DNA of 64,000 nucleotides. It comes from Clostridium liquoris. Lineage in GTDB: Bacteria; Bacillota; Clostridia; Clostridiales; Clostridiaceae. The notes beneath the pieces were generated by a model. That model had not been told where the DNA came from. It searched no databases and saw only the letters and a program-made list of their open reading frames with translations. Positions 23,771-33,384 of this stretch are shown here, piece by piece (positions within the stretch are counted from its first letter, which is position 1; every line of letters starts with the position of its first letter). The DNA is taken from contig NZ_PVXO01000052.1 in NCBI RefSeq assembly GCF_002995785.1, forward strand, positions 23,607-87,606, read 5' to 3'. Made by a program: the position numbers and the translations under genes.

Positions 23771-24931
23771 TTATAATATGGATAATATTTTTCCTACTAG
23801 GAGTCCTCCCCCCGAACCAACTATATATCCCATAAGAGCCATTAAGACTCCTATTGGCACCAATGCTTCACTATAAGATGCAGCAAGAATAGGTGCTGAA
23901 GCTACTCCTCCTATGTTTGCTAAACTTGCAACTCCACAAGTAAATAAATCCAGCTTAAATACTTTAGCAGCTAAAGTTAATAATAAAGCATGTATTCCAA
24001 GAATTACGAAACCTGCAGCAATATATAATGGCGCCTTTGTAAGCTCTGAAAAGTTAGCTCTTGATGCAATAAGGGCAACTATTGTGTATAGCATTATATT
24101 GGAAAGCGGGGATGATCCAGGAATCTTTGCCACTGGTGTCATTGCAAATAATATTCCTAATAAAGTGGCTATAAGTACTGTCCAAGTGCTTCCTTGGAAA
24201 AATTGAGATTTTGGCATTAATCCTCCAAGGTAAATAGAAATTGCTGCTACAAATAAACTCAATCCTAATAATACTATTAAGTCTGCAAACTCTATTTCTT
24301 TCCTCATGGATTCATTGTCTTGATTCAACTTTTCTCCTATTTCATCTATTAATTTTGTATCAGATTTTGTCCATTTATTAAACTTTGGCGCAAAGGATAC
24401 CAGCCATAGTAAAAACATTACCCAAATGGAATAGTTTATAGAATCCATAAGAAGTGTATAACCAAGCTTTGAATCTGGAAGATTTAAGGCACTCTGCACA
24501 GCTACCATATTAGCAGTACCACCTATCCAGCTTCCGCAAAGTGCCGCAAATGCTTTCCATGTATCTGCTTCAAAAAAGCCTTTAAATAATGCATATGTAA
24601 CTATAAAACCTATCATAATACTTATGGTAGCTGAGAAAAAACCTATGAGCATCTTAGGACCTAATTTTAAGATTTTCCTCATATCACATCTTAAAAGCAT
24701 TAGAAATATCATAGCAGGTAATAAATTATCCTTTAATCCTTTATAAACAGCTGTTATTTCTTCATTGTTCTGCCAAACTCCAAAGGTAGAAAGTAACATT
24801 GCACCAAAATAAAGAAGAACAATTGCTGGAACATAATTAAAAAATTTTGACTTAGATTTTTTCTCTGCTAATACTAACATACTAGCAAAGAAGATAAGAA
24901 ACGCCACGTAAGTAAAGCCTCTTGTAATCAT
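23771..24931 (-). CDS. DUF819 (YjcL-like) membrane permease
   Basis: 386 aa; GGGGGA precedes the ATG. There are ten or more hydrophobic spans, with LLPAMIFLMLLRCDMRKILK, GSWIGGTANMVAVQ and the C-terminal ASLANIGGVASAPILAASY, the signatures of DUF819. The repeat-like G-G-T-A-N and N-I-G-G-V-A motifs resemble the paired loops of sodium-coupled carriers. The family has no proven substrate. Placed between DUF3870 and a PepV-type gene, it is a candidate importer for the peptide or amino-acid derivative handled by the locus. It lies 86 bases upstream of DUF3870 on the same strand. Confidence 0.88.
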   Translation of the reverse strand: MITRGFTYVAFLIFFASMLVLAEKKSKSKFFNYVPAIVLLYFGAMLLSTFGVWQNNEEITAVYKGLKDNLLPAMIFLMLLRCDMRKILKLGPKMLIGFFSATISIMIGFIVTYALFKGFFEADTWKAFAALCGSWIGGTANMVAVQSALNLPDSKLGYTLLMDSINYSIWVMFLLWLVSFAPKFNKWTKSDTKLIDEIGEKLNQDNESMRKEIEFADLIVLLGLSLFVAAISIYLGGLMPKSQFFQGSTWTVLIATLLGILFAMTPVAKIPGSSPLSNIMLYTIVALIASRANFSELTKAPLYIAAGFVILGIHALLLTLAAKVFKLDLFTCGVASLANIGGVASAPILAASYSEALVPIGVLMALMGYIVGSGGGLLVGKILSIL

Positions 24932-25013
24932 ATAGTTTCCCCCTTTTTTATATTATACGGCCCTTTCTTATTAATAATTATAAGGAAGAGCTTTTATATG
25001 CTAGTAATAAAAA

Positions 25014-26387
25014 TTATTTAGCCAATTCATAAATAGCCGCTGCCATGATTTGAACATTTTTTATTAATGAATCTATTTCTATATATTCATCTGGTTTATG
25101 TTCTACCATAGGCTCACCTTTGAATATTGGTCCAAAGGCAACTATATTCTTCATAGCTTTGGCATAGGTTCCACCACCTATGGATATAAGCTCAGCCTTT
25201 TCTCCCATCTTTTCCTCATATACCTTCTGCAATTTTTTTATAAATTCTGTGTCTGGAGATACATAAAGACTCTTTTTATGTCTTAAATAAATCTCCTCCA
25301 TTTTCCCTAAATCCATTTTTTCCTTAAATATATCTTTAAAATCTTCATAACCTTTAGTAACAGGATATCTCATATTTATTTCTATATTTATTTCATGATT
25401 ATTGCCCAAAATAGTTCCTAGATTAAAAATAAATTCCCCTGATATTTCATCTTCTAAATAGATGCCTAAATTTTTGCCATGCAAATCTAATCCTATATAT
25501 TTATTCATAAAGTCTATAAATTCTTTAGTATCTCCTTTAAAATCCAACTTGCCTAAGAATAATAAAAGATGAGAAATAGAATTTTTACCCTTATCTGGAG
25601 TACTGCCATGAGCTGAAATTCCATAGGATTTTATTATTAAAGAATCTTCTTTTTCTTCTACTTTTATTTCTTCTACTTTATCTGCTAACTTCTTTATTAT
25701 GTCAAATTTATCTTTTGGTAAGGAAATTACAGCTTCTGCATAATCTGGCACCACATTTGGAGCAATTCCCCCTCTTATGGATTCTAGTATTATATCCCCT
25801 TGCGGTGCTAATTTCCTTTTATATTTACAGGTTACAATTCCCTTTTCTCCATTTATTATTGGATATTCAGCGTCAGGAGTGAATCCTCCCACTGGAATTT
25901 CTTCACCCTTCTCTACATAATGCTTTACACATTTGCTTCCTGTTTCCTCATTTAATCCAAATATTATTCTAACCCTTCTTTTTAAAGGCATATTTAAATC
26001 CTTTACAGCTTTCAATGCATATAATGCCCCTATAGTTGGTCCCTTATCATCAGTGGTCCCCCTTCCATATATCTTTCCATTATGAATTTCAGCAGCATAG
26101 GGAGAGTATTTCCATCCATCACCTTCTGGCACTACGTCTAAGTGTCCTAGTACCGCTATCATTTCATCTCCCTCACCATATTCTGCATAACCTATCATAT
26201 TATCCACATTAACTGTTTTAAAACCTAAGGATTTTGAAAGCTCTAAACAATTTTCTAAAGCTCTATGTACTCCCTCTCCAAATGGCATTCCATCTTTTGC
26301 CTTATCTTCTACGCTTTTTATCCTTACGACTTCCTGCACACTTTTTATAATTTCTTCTTTCATACTAAGTATTTTTTCATCTAGCAT
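25014..26387 (-). CDS. pepV: PepV/Sapep-type M20 dipeptidase, copy 2
   Basis: 457 aa, clearly homologous along its full length to copy 1 (GHLDVVPEGDGW, DDKGPT, NEETGSKC, TPDAEYPII, SIGGGTYAKAM). All expected metal ligands are visible. The start ATG is preceded by AGGGGTGA. It heads a minus-strand series with the DUF819 permease and DUF3870. A hairpin with T-run lies in its leader. The two copies probably differ in peptide preference; conserved active sites with diverged lid-domain sequences support this but do not prove it. Confidence 0.93.
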   Translation of the reverse strand: MLDEKILSMKEEIIKSVQEVVRIKSVEDKAKDGMPFGEGVHRALENCLELSKSLGFKTVNVDNMIGYAEYGEGDEMIAVLGHLDVVPEGDGWKYSPYAAEIHNGKIYGRGTTDDKGPTIGALYALKAVKDLNMPLKRRVRIIFGLNEETGSKCVKHYVEKGEEIPVGGFTPDAEYPIINGEKGIVTCKYKRKLAPQGDIILESIRGGIAPNVVPDYAEAVISLPKDKFDIIKKLADKVEEIKVEEKEDSLIIKSYGISAHGSTPDKGKNSISHLLLFLGKLDFKGDTKEFIDFMNKYIGLDLHGKNLGIYLEDEISGEFIFNLGTILGNNHEINIEINMRYPVTKGYEDFKDIFKEKMDLGKMEEIYLRHKKSLYVSPDTEFIKKLQKVYEEKMGEKAELISIGGGTYAKAMKNIVAFGPIFKGEPMVEHKPDEYIEIDSLIKNVQIMAAAIYELAK

Positions 26388-26455
26388 AATATCACCCCTA
26401 TTAATTAGTATTTACAACAATCCAATACTACCATATTTTAATTAACTAAATAAAA

Positions 26456-26493
26456 AAAGCCCAATAAATGAATGTTATCATCTACTGGGCTTT
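26456..26493 (-). terminator. Hairpin with T-run upstream of PepV copy 2
   Basis: AAAGCCCA / TGGGCTTT stem with a run of seven T on the minus strand, 69 bases before the pepV start. There is no gene upstream on that strand, so it is either a leader attenuator or a terminator left from a lost gene. The rest of the 346-base interval up to the MBL gene shows nothing else beyond AT-rich promoter-like sequence. Confidence 0.55.
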
Positions 26494-26733
26494 GTTTACG
26501 TTACAATGCTTTAGGCACCTAAATAAACAGAGTAGTAAAATTAAGAACCCTTATATAACTTTTATAGTTATTATTATATTATATAATTCAGGAAAACTCA
26601 ATATATATTTTTAATCTTCTGAAAACATTTCCTGTAATTTGTATTTCACAATGTTCATTGATATTAATTCTCTTAAATGTTATATTGATTTAGTAAACAA
26701 TTAATAGTTAGTTGATTTAAAGGATGTGGTATT

Positions 26734-27627
26734 TTGGAACTTACAAAGATAAAAGGAAACACTTATTATATAAATGCCCCTACTAATATAGGAGTATATG
26801 TGTTTAAAAATAAAAATTGTATTTTAATAGATACAGGTATAAATAATTCTGCAGCAAAAAAAATAGATGAGGTTTTAATTGAAAATGGGCTTCATCCAAA
26901 ATATATTGTAAACACCCACAGTCATTTAGACCACTGTGGCGGAAATATATATTTTCAAAATAATTATCCTGGATGTTTAATCTATACTTCCTACATGGAA
27001 AAGTTATTCATGGAAAATGTGGAACTATACCCTTCCATGCTCTGCGGTTCAATACCTTTAAAGGGTTTAGATAGAATAAATAAGCCCTTCAATGTAGATT
27101 TTATTTTAGAATATGGTATAAATAAAATAAATGATGAAAAGTTTCATGTTATTTCATTGAAAGGTCATACTGGAGAACAGATTGGTTTTATCACTCAGGA
27201 AAAGGTTTGTTTTTTAGGAGATTCCATATTTAGCAGTGAAATAATAGATAAATATTCTCTTCCATACTTATACAATATAGAAGACAGTATAGAAACTTTA
27301 AAAAGTATAAAAAATATAGATGCTGACTTCTTTGTACTAGGTCACAGTGATAATATAATTACAAAAGATGAAATAAACTCCTTAGTAGATAAGAACTTAA
27401 ATAATATAGAAAATTACATAAACCAAATACTAGAACTGTTAGATCAGCCTTTAACCAAGGAAGATGTACTTCAAAATCTTGTTATATTAAATGATTTATC
27501 CATGAACTTTACTGAATATCATATAAATCTTTCAGCTGTATCTGCATTCATAAGCTATGTTTATAATAAAAATCTTATTAATTCCTCTATTGAAGACGGC
27601 AAACTATACTTCTTTAAAAAACAGTAA
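26734..27627 (+). CDS. Metallo-beta-lactamase fold hydrolase
   Basis: 297 aa from a TTG start with AAAGGATGTGG upstream. Zinc ligands are visible: THSHLDHCGG (HxHxDH, about residues 68-75), GHTGEQ (His, about 148), LGDSIF (Asp, about 167) and LGHSD (His). The layout is that of small glyoxalase-II-like or generic MBL hydrolases, with a C-terminal helical segment of about 80 residues (SLVDKNLNNIENYINQILEL) that may be a separate wHTH-like domain. Substrate not identifiable. It stands alone, divergent from the peptide locus. Confidence 0.85.
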   Translation: MELTKIKGNTYYINAPTNIGVYVFKNKNCILIDTGINNSAAKKIDEVLIENGLHPKYIVNTHSHLDHCGGNIYFQNNYPGCLIYTSYMEKLFMENVELYPSMLCGSIPLKGLDRINKPFNVDFILEYGINKINDEKFHVISLKGHTGEQIGFITQEKVCFLGDSIFSSEIIDKYSLPYLYNIEDSIETLKSIKNIDADFFVLGHSDNIITKDEINSLVDKNLNNIENYINQILELLDQPLTKEDVLQNLVILNDLSMNFTEYHINLSAVSAFISYVYNKNLINSSIEDGKLYFFKKQ

Positions 27628-27725
27628 AAGAGGTAAGAGCTGAGAGGTAATAGTTTCGGTGAAAATTTAGCCTTGCTGAATTTTTTTCATAACTCTTAAC
27701 TATTCATTCTTAACTCTTCACTAAT

Positions 27726-28772
27726 TTAAAGCTCTACCTTAACAAATTTCCCATTATATAAAGCTCCTGCCCCCTTATTATAATATTGTATAACTCTTCC
27801 ATTATACTTCTTTTCACTTCCAGAAAAAATATCTTTTATAACTCCTGTCTCTTTATTCTCTATATATACTTTTCCATTTTTGCATACATGAATATCCTGT
27901 TTTTTAGCAGGGTTGGTTATATTTACACTGTTCCAAAGCTTTTCATTTTTCTCTATATTCCCATAATATATTTTATCAATTTTATCCCCTTTCACATTTC
28001 CTAGATAGATATTGTCCTCCCCATCTACTCCTAGTAAACATAGGTTTTCTGCATCAGGAATTCTTAGTGAGTTTTCCCTATCAGTAATCCTAACTTTATC
28101 ATATTTTAAATCTTCATAAATCATTCTATCATCTCTATTTAATATTTCCATATTGCCAATTTTTAAATAGCCTTTAAACTTTTCCATTTGGGACATGGTA
28201 TTTAGTCTATATATGTTATATCTATTGTCATTTGTTTCAACTTTTATATAGGCAACCCCTGTTAAAGTTGAGTTTACTATATCTGTAATATTGTATTTAT
28301 AGTTTGCTAAAGGTATTTTTATTTTATTATAGTGATTATCTAAAATCTGATTTTTTTCATTTTTGTCCCTATCATAGTAATATAATTTAATATAGCTTTC
28401 CCCATTTTCATTTTTTATTTTCTCACCTATGTACATTCTGTGTCTATCTGGTAACCAATTATAGTAATTTAATTCTCCTTCTGAGGAGGCGTCCACCTGC
28501 ATCTTTTCTCCATTTAAAGTATTTATAGTTACTATATTGTTATCCTCTATATAAGAAAGGTATTTGCCATCATAGGACAGTTTTATATCCTTTGCATTTC
28601 CATCTACGGGTATTTCTAGATTTTTAATACTTTTTTCTTCATTTTCTTCAACCTTTTCTATTGTATAATCACTGTTTGGTTTTAAATAAACTTTATCCAC
28701 ATACAAAAGTCCCATTAATTCTATAGATAATGGTAATATACTCCATACTATAATTCTTTTTATAATTTTCAC
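27726..28772 (-). CDS. Exported/anchored TolB-like beta-propeller protein (second in locus)
   Basis: 348 aa from a GTG start with AAGGAGAG upstream. One N-terminal membrane span at about residues 5-25 (IIVWSILPLSIELMGLLYV), then a domain rich in beta strands with PD40/WD40-like repeats (AKDIKLSYDGKYLSYIEDN, YYNWLPDRHRMYIGEK). It lies 13 bases after the phosphodiester glycosidase gene and is the last of five genes starting with a response regulator. No enzyme motif is seen. A sensory, binding or scaffold role outside the membrane is inferred. It is only distantly like the propeller protein at 29.8-31.0 kb. Confidence 0.65.
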   Translation of the reverse strand: MKIIKRIIVWSILPLSIELMGLLYVDKVYLKPNSDYTIEKVEENEEKSIKNLEIPVDGNAKDIKLSYDGKYLSYIEDNNIVTINTLNGEKMQVDASSEGELNYYNWLPDRHRMYIGEKIKNENGESYIKLYYYDRDKNEKNQILDNHYNKIKIPLANYKYNITDIVNSTLTGVAYIKVETNDNRYNIYRLNTMSQMEKFKGYLKIGNMEILNRDDRMIYEDLKYDKVRITDRENSLRIPDAENLCLLGVDGEDNIYLGNVKGDKIDKIYYGNIEKNEKLWNSVNITNPAKKQDIHVCKNGKVYIENKETGVIKDIFSGSEKKYNGRVIQYYNKGAGALYNGKFVKVEL

Positions 28773-28785
28773 GGTAACACTCTCC

Positions 28786-29805
28786 TTAAGGTTCTACGTA
28801 GAAGGCTGTAGCCACTGTTCTTTCTCCATCTCTATTGCATGGATTATTGATTACATTTCCCTTATAATACATGGTAGAAGAAGAACCTCCATCTAAACTT
28901 CCAGCATTCCAAACTCCCTGTTTAAGTAAAATGTCCTGTACGTCTTTTAAATCTGCTCCCTCTTTAAATAACTTTCTTCCATCTATTACAAGAAAAACTA
29001 CTGTGCCATCTTTTTTTTGACCTATAGCTGTTCTGGGCTGCAGTCCTTGTTCTCCGTAATCCTCTACAAGAGGTTGTCCATTCATTATTAAAGTTTTATT
29101 AAAAGATAGCGCCTCTTTTACATTAAGTTCTTTGAGCTGTTTTAAACTCTTTTTCCCTACGATTAACTCTCCTTTTTCATTAAAGGCCATCACATCTACT
29201 TTTTCATCTTCTTTAACATTTTTCCATACTACTTCACCTTTAGATATTACTATGCCCTCTGGATAGGCACCTGTACCTACCCATTCCTTTCCACTGGTAT
29301 TTTGGTCATAAAAGCCTCCACCATTAATTGCCGCTGCTGCTTTATTTCCCTCAGCCATTTCACTAACTCTTTGCCCTTGTATGCCTATATTTTTTGTACA
29401 TGCTACCTTAACCTTCTTAGGATTTTTTATTTCCAGCAGATATCCATCAAATCTATTCTTATGTATGTTATATCTTACAATACTGTTGTCTCTCATATTT
29501 CCAATTTTTATATCTTGAAAATTCTGCTCAATATTTTTTACCATTGAACCGCTATTATCTTTATTTAACACCTTATTTATATCCTTCTCATTTAAAAACA
29601 AAGTAGCTATATATTGATGTTTAAAGGTATACATAGCAGTTCCTACTAAGGTCTTTTTCACATTTTTAAATGGGCCGTAAAATACCAATAAGGGTGCTGT
29701 AATTCCTATAAATATTATTTGGTATAGTATAAAAACGCAAAATAGTTTTGGAGAAAACTTTTTCTTTTTCCTTCTTTCTGTCCTTCTTCCCATAGGGTAA
29801 CACAT
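28786..29805 (-). CDS. Phosphodiester glycosidase (NAGPA) family protein, membrane anchored
   Basis: 339 aa if started at 29805, 4 bases after the preceding stop; an ATG at 29793 (MGRRTERRKKKKF) is also possible. A basic head is followed by one membrane span (about 22-42). The extracytoplasmic domain has the hallmarks AAINGGGFYD (about 156), PRTAIGQKKDGTVVFLVIDG (about 265) and SLDGGSSSTMYYKG (about 304) of the NAGPA/DUF2233 family. Related proteins remove covering sugars from phosphodiesters or act in exopolysaccharide metabolism; SpoIIP-linked YoeB-like roles are not indicated. It is set between two beta-propeller proteins in an operon-like row behind a two-component system, which suggests envelope-polymer work under that system's control. 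Confidence 0.85.
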   Translation of the reverse strand: MCYPMGRRTERRKKKKFSPKLFCVFILYQIIFIGITAPLLVFYGPFKNVKKTLVGTAMYTFKHQYIATLFLNEKDINKVLNKDNSGSMVKNIEQNFQDIKIGNMRDNSIVRYNIHKNRFDGYLLEIKNPKKVKVACTKNIGIQGQRVSEMAEGNKAAAAINGGGFYDQNTSGKEWVGTGAYPEGIVISKGEVVWKNVKEDEKVDVMAFNEKGELIVGKKSLKQLKELNVKEALSFNKTLIMNGQPLVEDYGEQGLQPRTAIGQKKDGTVVFLVIDGRKLFKEGADLKDVQDILLKQGVWNAGSLDGGSSSTMYYKGNVINNPCNRDGERTVATAFYVEP

Positions 29806-29808
29806 CCT

Positions 29809-30978
29809 TTATCTAAAGTGAAAAATATAAATTTTATTATCTTTTTCTTCTTTTTCTTCATAAAAAGCTGCAATAAGCCTTTTATTATCCTCGCTCCAAT
29901 TTAGTGTATAATATTTTATAAATAAATTCTTATATAGCATTACACTTTCACTTATACTATTTTTATATAGCTTAGCTGCATAAAGAATGTTGTTTCCATC
30001 CTTATCCTTTACCACATAGGCTATGCTTTTTTTATCATTAGAAAGCTTAAACAATACTATATCTCCATCTAAAAGTTTTTTTATCTCTTTAGTTTCTAGA
30101 TTGTAATTATATAAGCCTTTTTCCCCCCAATATTTCCCGGAAAATATTAAATTATTATTATCTATGGCTTCTATTCTTTTTATATTTCCTTTTAAAACTA
30201 AATTAGCTTCATAAGGTTTGTCTAAATTTACATTATAAATATAACTGCTAAAATCCTCATCTGATTTAAAGCCTTGAATAAATATATTCTGGCAATCCTT
30301 AGCTATGGATATCTCCTGTATATTTTCTATTTTTTTTAATTGTTTGTAATCTAGTATTTCTTTACTTATGCCCTTATTAAAATCTTGTAGAAAAAGAGAA
30401 TCTTTTATTCCAATATATCCACTACTGTCTGGCATCCACTTTATAAAAGTTTTATAGGGGATGTTTATTTTTTCCTTGCTTTTAACATTGTATATATAGC
30501 TTTTATTTTCTTCTTCCTTATATTTAGCATCCTTTTCTAATATTTCTTCCCCTTCACTATAGAAAATTCTTTTTTTATCTGGAGAAGGAATTATAAAACG
30601 TTGACTTTTATTTTCTACAGGAATCAGTTTTTCTTCCCTATTTGTTTTTAAGTTTAATATGTTTATTCCATAGTAATTCAGTCTTTCATTATTTACATCT
30701 AAAAAACTTCCTTGACCATTTCTCTTAGAATAAATAATATTATCCTTATCAAAAAAGTCACAGGAATCGCAATTCCCATTGAAAGGAACCTTTTGTACAT
30801 TTTCTAAAGTCATCTTTTTCTCTTCCTCATTGCTTAATATATCATCATTAAAATTTGAATTATCTAGCACAAATACTTTATCATATCCTCCTCTGCTTTC
30901 ATGACTAAAAATAAATATGAAAAAGATTACTACAATGAGGAGTGAAGTAATGATTGTATTCTTTGTTGGCATTTTCAC
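29809..30978 (-). CDS. Exported/anchored TolB-like beta-propeller protein (first in locus)
   Basis: 389 aa from a GTG start (GAGGTG 7 bases upstream; an ATG two codons later is less well placed). N-terminal hydrophobic helix at about 9-25 (IITSLLIVVIFFIFIFS), no lipobox. The mature part is strand-rich with PD40-like repeats: RFIIPSPDKKRIFYSEGEE, FKLSNDKKSIAYVV, NWSEDNKRLIAAFYEE. No catalytic signature. It ends 4 bases before the glycosidase gene start, which suggests translational coupling. It is probably part of a surface complex with the glycosidase; this is inferred from gene order. Confidence 0.65.
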   Translation of the reverse strand: MKMPTKNTIITSLLIVVIFFIFIFSHESRGGYDKVFVLDNSNFNDDILSNEEEKKMTLENVQKVPFNGNCDSCDFFDKDNIIYSKRNGQGSFLDVNNERLNYYGINILNLKTNREEKLIPVENKSQRFIIPSPDKKRIFYSEGEEILEKDAKYKEEENKSYIYNVKSKEKINIPYKTFIKWMPDSSGYIGIKDSLFLQDFNKGISKEILDYKQLKKIENIQEISIAKDCQNIFIQGFKSDEDFSSYIYNVNLDKPYEANLVLKGNIKRIEAIDNNNLIFSGKYWGEKGLYNYNLETKEIKKLLDGDIVLFKLSNDKKSIAYVVKDKDGNNILYAAKLYKNSISESVMLYKNLFIKYYTLNWSEDNKRLIAAFYEEKEEKDNKIYIFHFR

Positions 30979-31061
30979 TAAAATTCACCTCAAGTGCTTT
31001 ACTTTAATTTTAAACTATGGTTGTTTCTAAAATTACAATAGTTGTATCTAAATTGTAAAAA

Positions 31062-32510
31062 CTAAATACATGGAATTTCTATAGTGACAATAGTTCCCTG
31101 TTTTAATTCACTTTCTATACATATATTTCCTCCATGTTTTTCAACTATAGCTTTGACTATGGGAAGACCTAATCCATTTCCCCCTTTTTTTCTAGATAAC
31201 TTTTTATTTATCCTATAAAAAGGTTGGAAAATATTCTCTAGTTCCTCCTTTGGTATGCCTTCTCCTCTATCTTCCATACTTATAAAAGCTTTATTATCAT
31301 TTTTGAAAACTTTCACCTGTATTATGGAATTTACATAGCCATACTTTATGCTATTATCTAATAAATTAACAAATATCTCCTTTAACTTATCTTCATCACC
31401 CTTTACAAATAACCCGTCTTCTATAATATCATCTATCTGTATATTGTACCTTTTGGCCCTAATAGCCATTTCTTCACATGTAACCTTTAGTAAATTTGAT
31501 AGGTTTACTTTAGAAAAGCTATAATTAAAATCTCCAGTGGTATTTTTTGAAAGCTCCAATAGCTCAATAACCATTCTATTTAACCTTTTGCTTTCTCCAA
31601 TTATATGCCCCATTCCCTTTTTGAAAAATTCTTCATCTGTAAAGCCATTTCTCTCTATTATTTCTGCATAGCCAAGTATTGTGGTTATAGGAGTTTTCAG
31701 TTCATGGGTAACATTATCAAAAAACAATTTTCTACTCATTTCTAAATTCTTTAATGTATCCCTATCCTTTTCTATGGTTAATATTTGATTTTTAATCCTC
31801 TCTACCATGTTTTTAAAACTTAATGCTAATTCACCTGTTTCATCTGAAGAATCATGTTTAAATTCTACATCAAAATTTCCCTTGGTAATTTCTTTGGAAG
31901 CTTCTGTCAACTTAATTATTGGTTTTGTTATGCGTTTTGATATTATAAAAGATATTATAAGTATTAATAAAAATAAGGCTAATCCTATAATTTTAATTAT
32001 GTTGATTATGTGATTACTTTTCTTATAAAGCTCCGTATATTCTTTGCTATAGCTGATAATTCCTAAAGCATCATTTTTAAAATATACAGGATAGGAAAGG
32101 TTTACAATAACTTTATCCTTCACTTTACTAATTGTATAAGCAGTCTTACCTTGCATGGCTAATTGCAAATCCTTTTTCTCCTTATTTATTTCATTATTAG
32201 AAGTTGTCCACAAAAGCTCTCCCTTGTTGGAATAAAGTGTAACATCCTGTCCTACTCTAAAACTCAATTCTTCTATAATATTCTTGCCATCTATCTTGAA
32301 TATTGACTTGCTGGGCTCCACATTATTCAAAACAAAATACTGTTTTAAATATATATCTATATCTTTTCTTCCCTGAATCATTTCATTTTTTATAATAAAT
32401 TCGTTATTATTATTTATTATCCTTTCCGTTGCATAAATAAGTACAGAAATACCTATTAAAAACACAAAAGAAAAACTTATAAGTATTTTATATCTTATGG
32501 ATAACTTCAA
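31062..32510 (-). CDS. Two-component sensor histidine kinase (locus A)
   Basis: 482 aa from TTG at 32510 with AGGGGG upstream. TM1 at about 8-26, an extracytoplasmic sensor of about 140 residues, TM2 at about 168-190, HAMP, then HisKA with the phospho-accepting His in FFDNVTHELKTPITTILGYA and HATPase motifs NLLDNSIKYG, DRGEGIPKEEL and GGNGLGLPIVKA. It lies 43 bases downstream of its OmpR-type regulator and 84 bases upstream of the propeller-glycosidase genes. The sensor domain shows no recognised ligand fold. The likely signal is at the cell surface and the likely output is the genes downstream; this is inferred. Confidence 0.92.
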   Translation of the reverse strand: MKLSIRYKILISFSFVFLIGISVLIYATERIINNNNEFIIKNEMIQGRKDIDIYLKQYFVLNNVEPSKSIFKIDGKNIIEELSFRVGQDVTLYSNKGELLWTTSNNEINKEKKDLQLAMQGKTAYTISKVKDKVIVNLSYPVYFKNDALGIISYSKEYTELYKKSNHIINIIKIIGLALFLLILIISFIISKRITKPIIKLTEASKEITKGNFDVEFKHDSSDETGELALSFKNMVERIKNQILTIEKDRDTLKNLEMSRKLFFDNVTHELKTPITTILGYAEIIERNGFTDEEFFKKGMGHIIGESKRLNRMVIELLELSKNTTGDFNYSFSKVNLSNLLKVTCEEMAIRAKRYNIQIDDIIEDGLFVKGDEDKLKEIFVNLLDNSIKYGYVNSIIQVKVFKNDNKAFISMEDRGEGIPKEELENIFQPFYRINKKLSRKKGGNGLGLPIVKAIVEKHGGNICIESELKQGTIVTIEIPCI

Positions 32511-32553
32511 CTGCTAACCCCCTTAAAAAAATTACAAAGTAATTTTTTATATG

Positions 32554-33252
32554 TCAACTAAAGTTTAATTTGTATCCTACACCAAAAACCGTTTCTATAA
32601 TTGAATAATTCTTCATTTTATCTAATTTTTTTCTTATTCTTTGTACATGTATGTCCACAGTCCTAGTATCACCAATATATTCAAAGCCCCACACCTTGTC
32701 TAATAACTGAGCCCTTGAAAAAACCTTACCTGCATTTTCAGCTAAAAATAAAAGCAGATCAAATTCTTTTGGAGTTAATTCTACTGGCTGTCCATCTTTT
32801 AAAACCTTTCTTTCATCCTTATATATTTCTATATATTTTTGAATAATTAACTCATTTTCTTCATTATTAACTATTTCTTTAGTAAGCTCAATTCTTCTAA
32901 AAATAGTTTTTATCCTTACCAGCACTTCTCTCATATCAAAGGGTTTAGTTATATAATCATCTGCCCCCAACTCCATTCCCAATAATTTATCTGTTATATC
33001 ACATTTTGCAGTGATTATAATTATAGGTATATTAAAGGTATTGGTTACCTTTTTGCATATATCAAACCCACTTACATCTGGAAGCATTAAATCTAAAATA
33101 ATAAGATTAGGTTTAAAACTTTCCAATGCCTTAATTCCATCTTCACCATTTTCAAAAGCCTTAACTATATATCCTTCCTTATTCAAAGAATAACACATAA
33201 AATCTGATATAGCAGTTTCGTCTTCTATTATAAGAATCTTTTTATTTGCCAT
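32554..33252 (-). CDS. OmpR-family response regulator (locus A)
   Basis: 232 aa. Receiver domain with acidic pair EDE near residue 8, phospho-acceptor Asp in LIILDLMLPDVSGF (about 53), Thr in IIITAK and Lys in YITKPFD. The C-terminal winged helix is of the OmpR/PhoB type (LTPKEFDLLLFLAENAGKVF, TVDIHVQRIRKKL). GGGGGAAAAG precedes the ATG. It is transcribed together with the histidine kinase gene that follows. Target genes are not shown by the sequence; the adjacent export-related genes are the obvious candidates. Confidence 0.93.
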   Translation of the reverse strand: MANKKILIIEDETAISDFMCYSLNKEGYIVKAFENGEDGIKALESFKPNLIILDLMLPDVSGFDICKKVTNTFNIPIIIITAKCDITDKLLGMELGADDYITKPFDMREVLVRIKTIFRRIELTKEIVNNEENELIIQKYIEIYKDERKVLKDGQPVELTPKEFDLLLFLAENAGKVFSRAQLLDKVWGFEYIGDTRTVDIHVQRIRKKLDKMKNYSIIETVFGVGYKLNFS

Positions 33253-33384
33253 TGCTTTTCCCCCTTAATAAAAACTGTCCTCAACTCTCAATTCTCAACT
33301 AACTCCAAGTGTTATACGTAAAAAAGAGACCCTAGTTCAACCGATCTCCCTTTTAAATTACCTTAATCTATAATCTTTTTGAAA

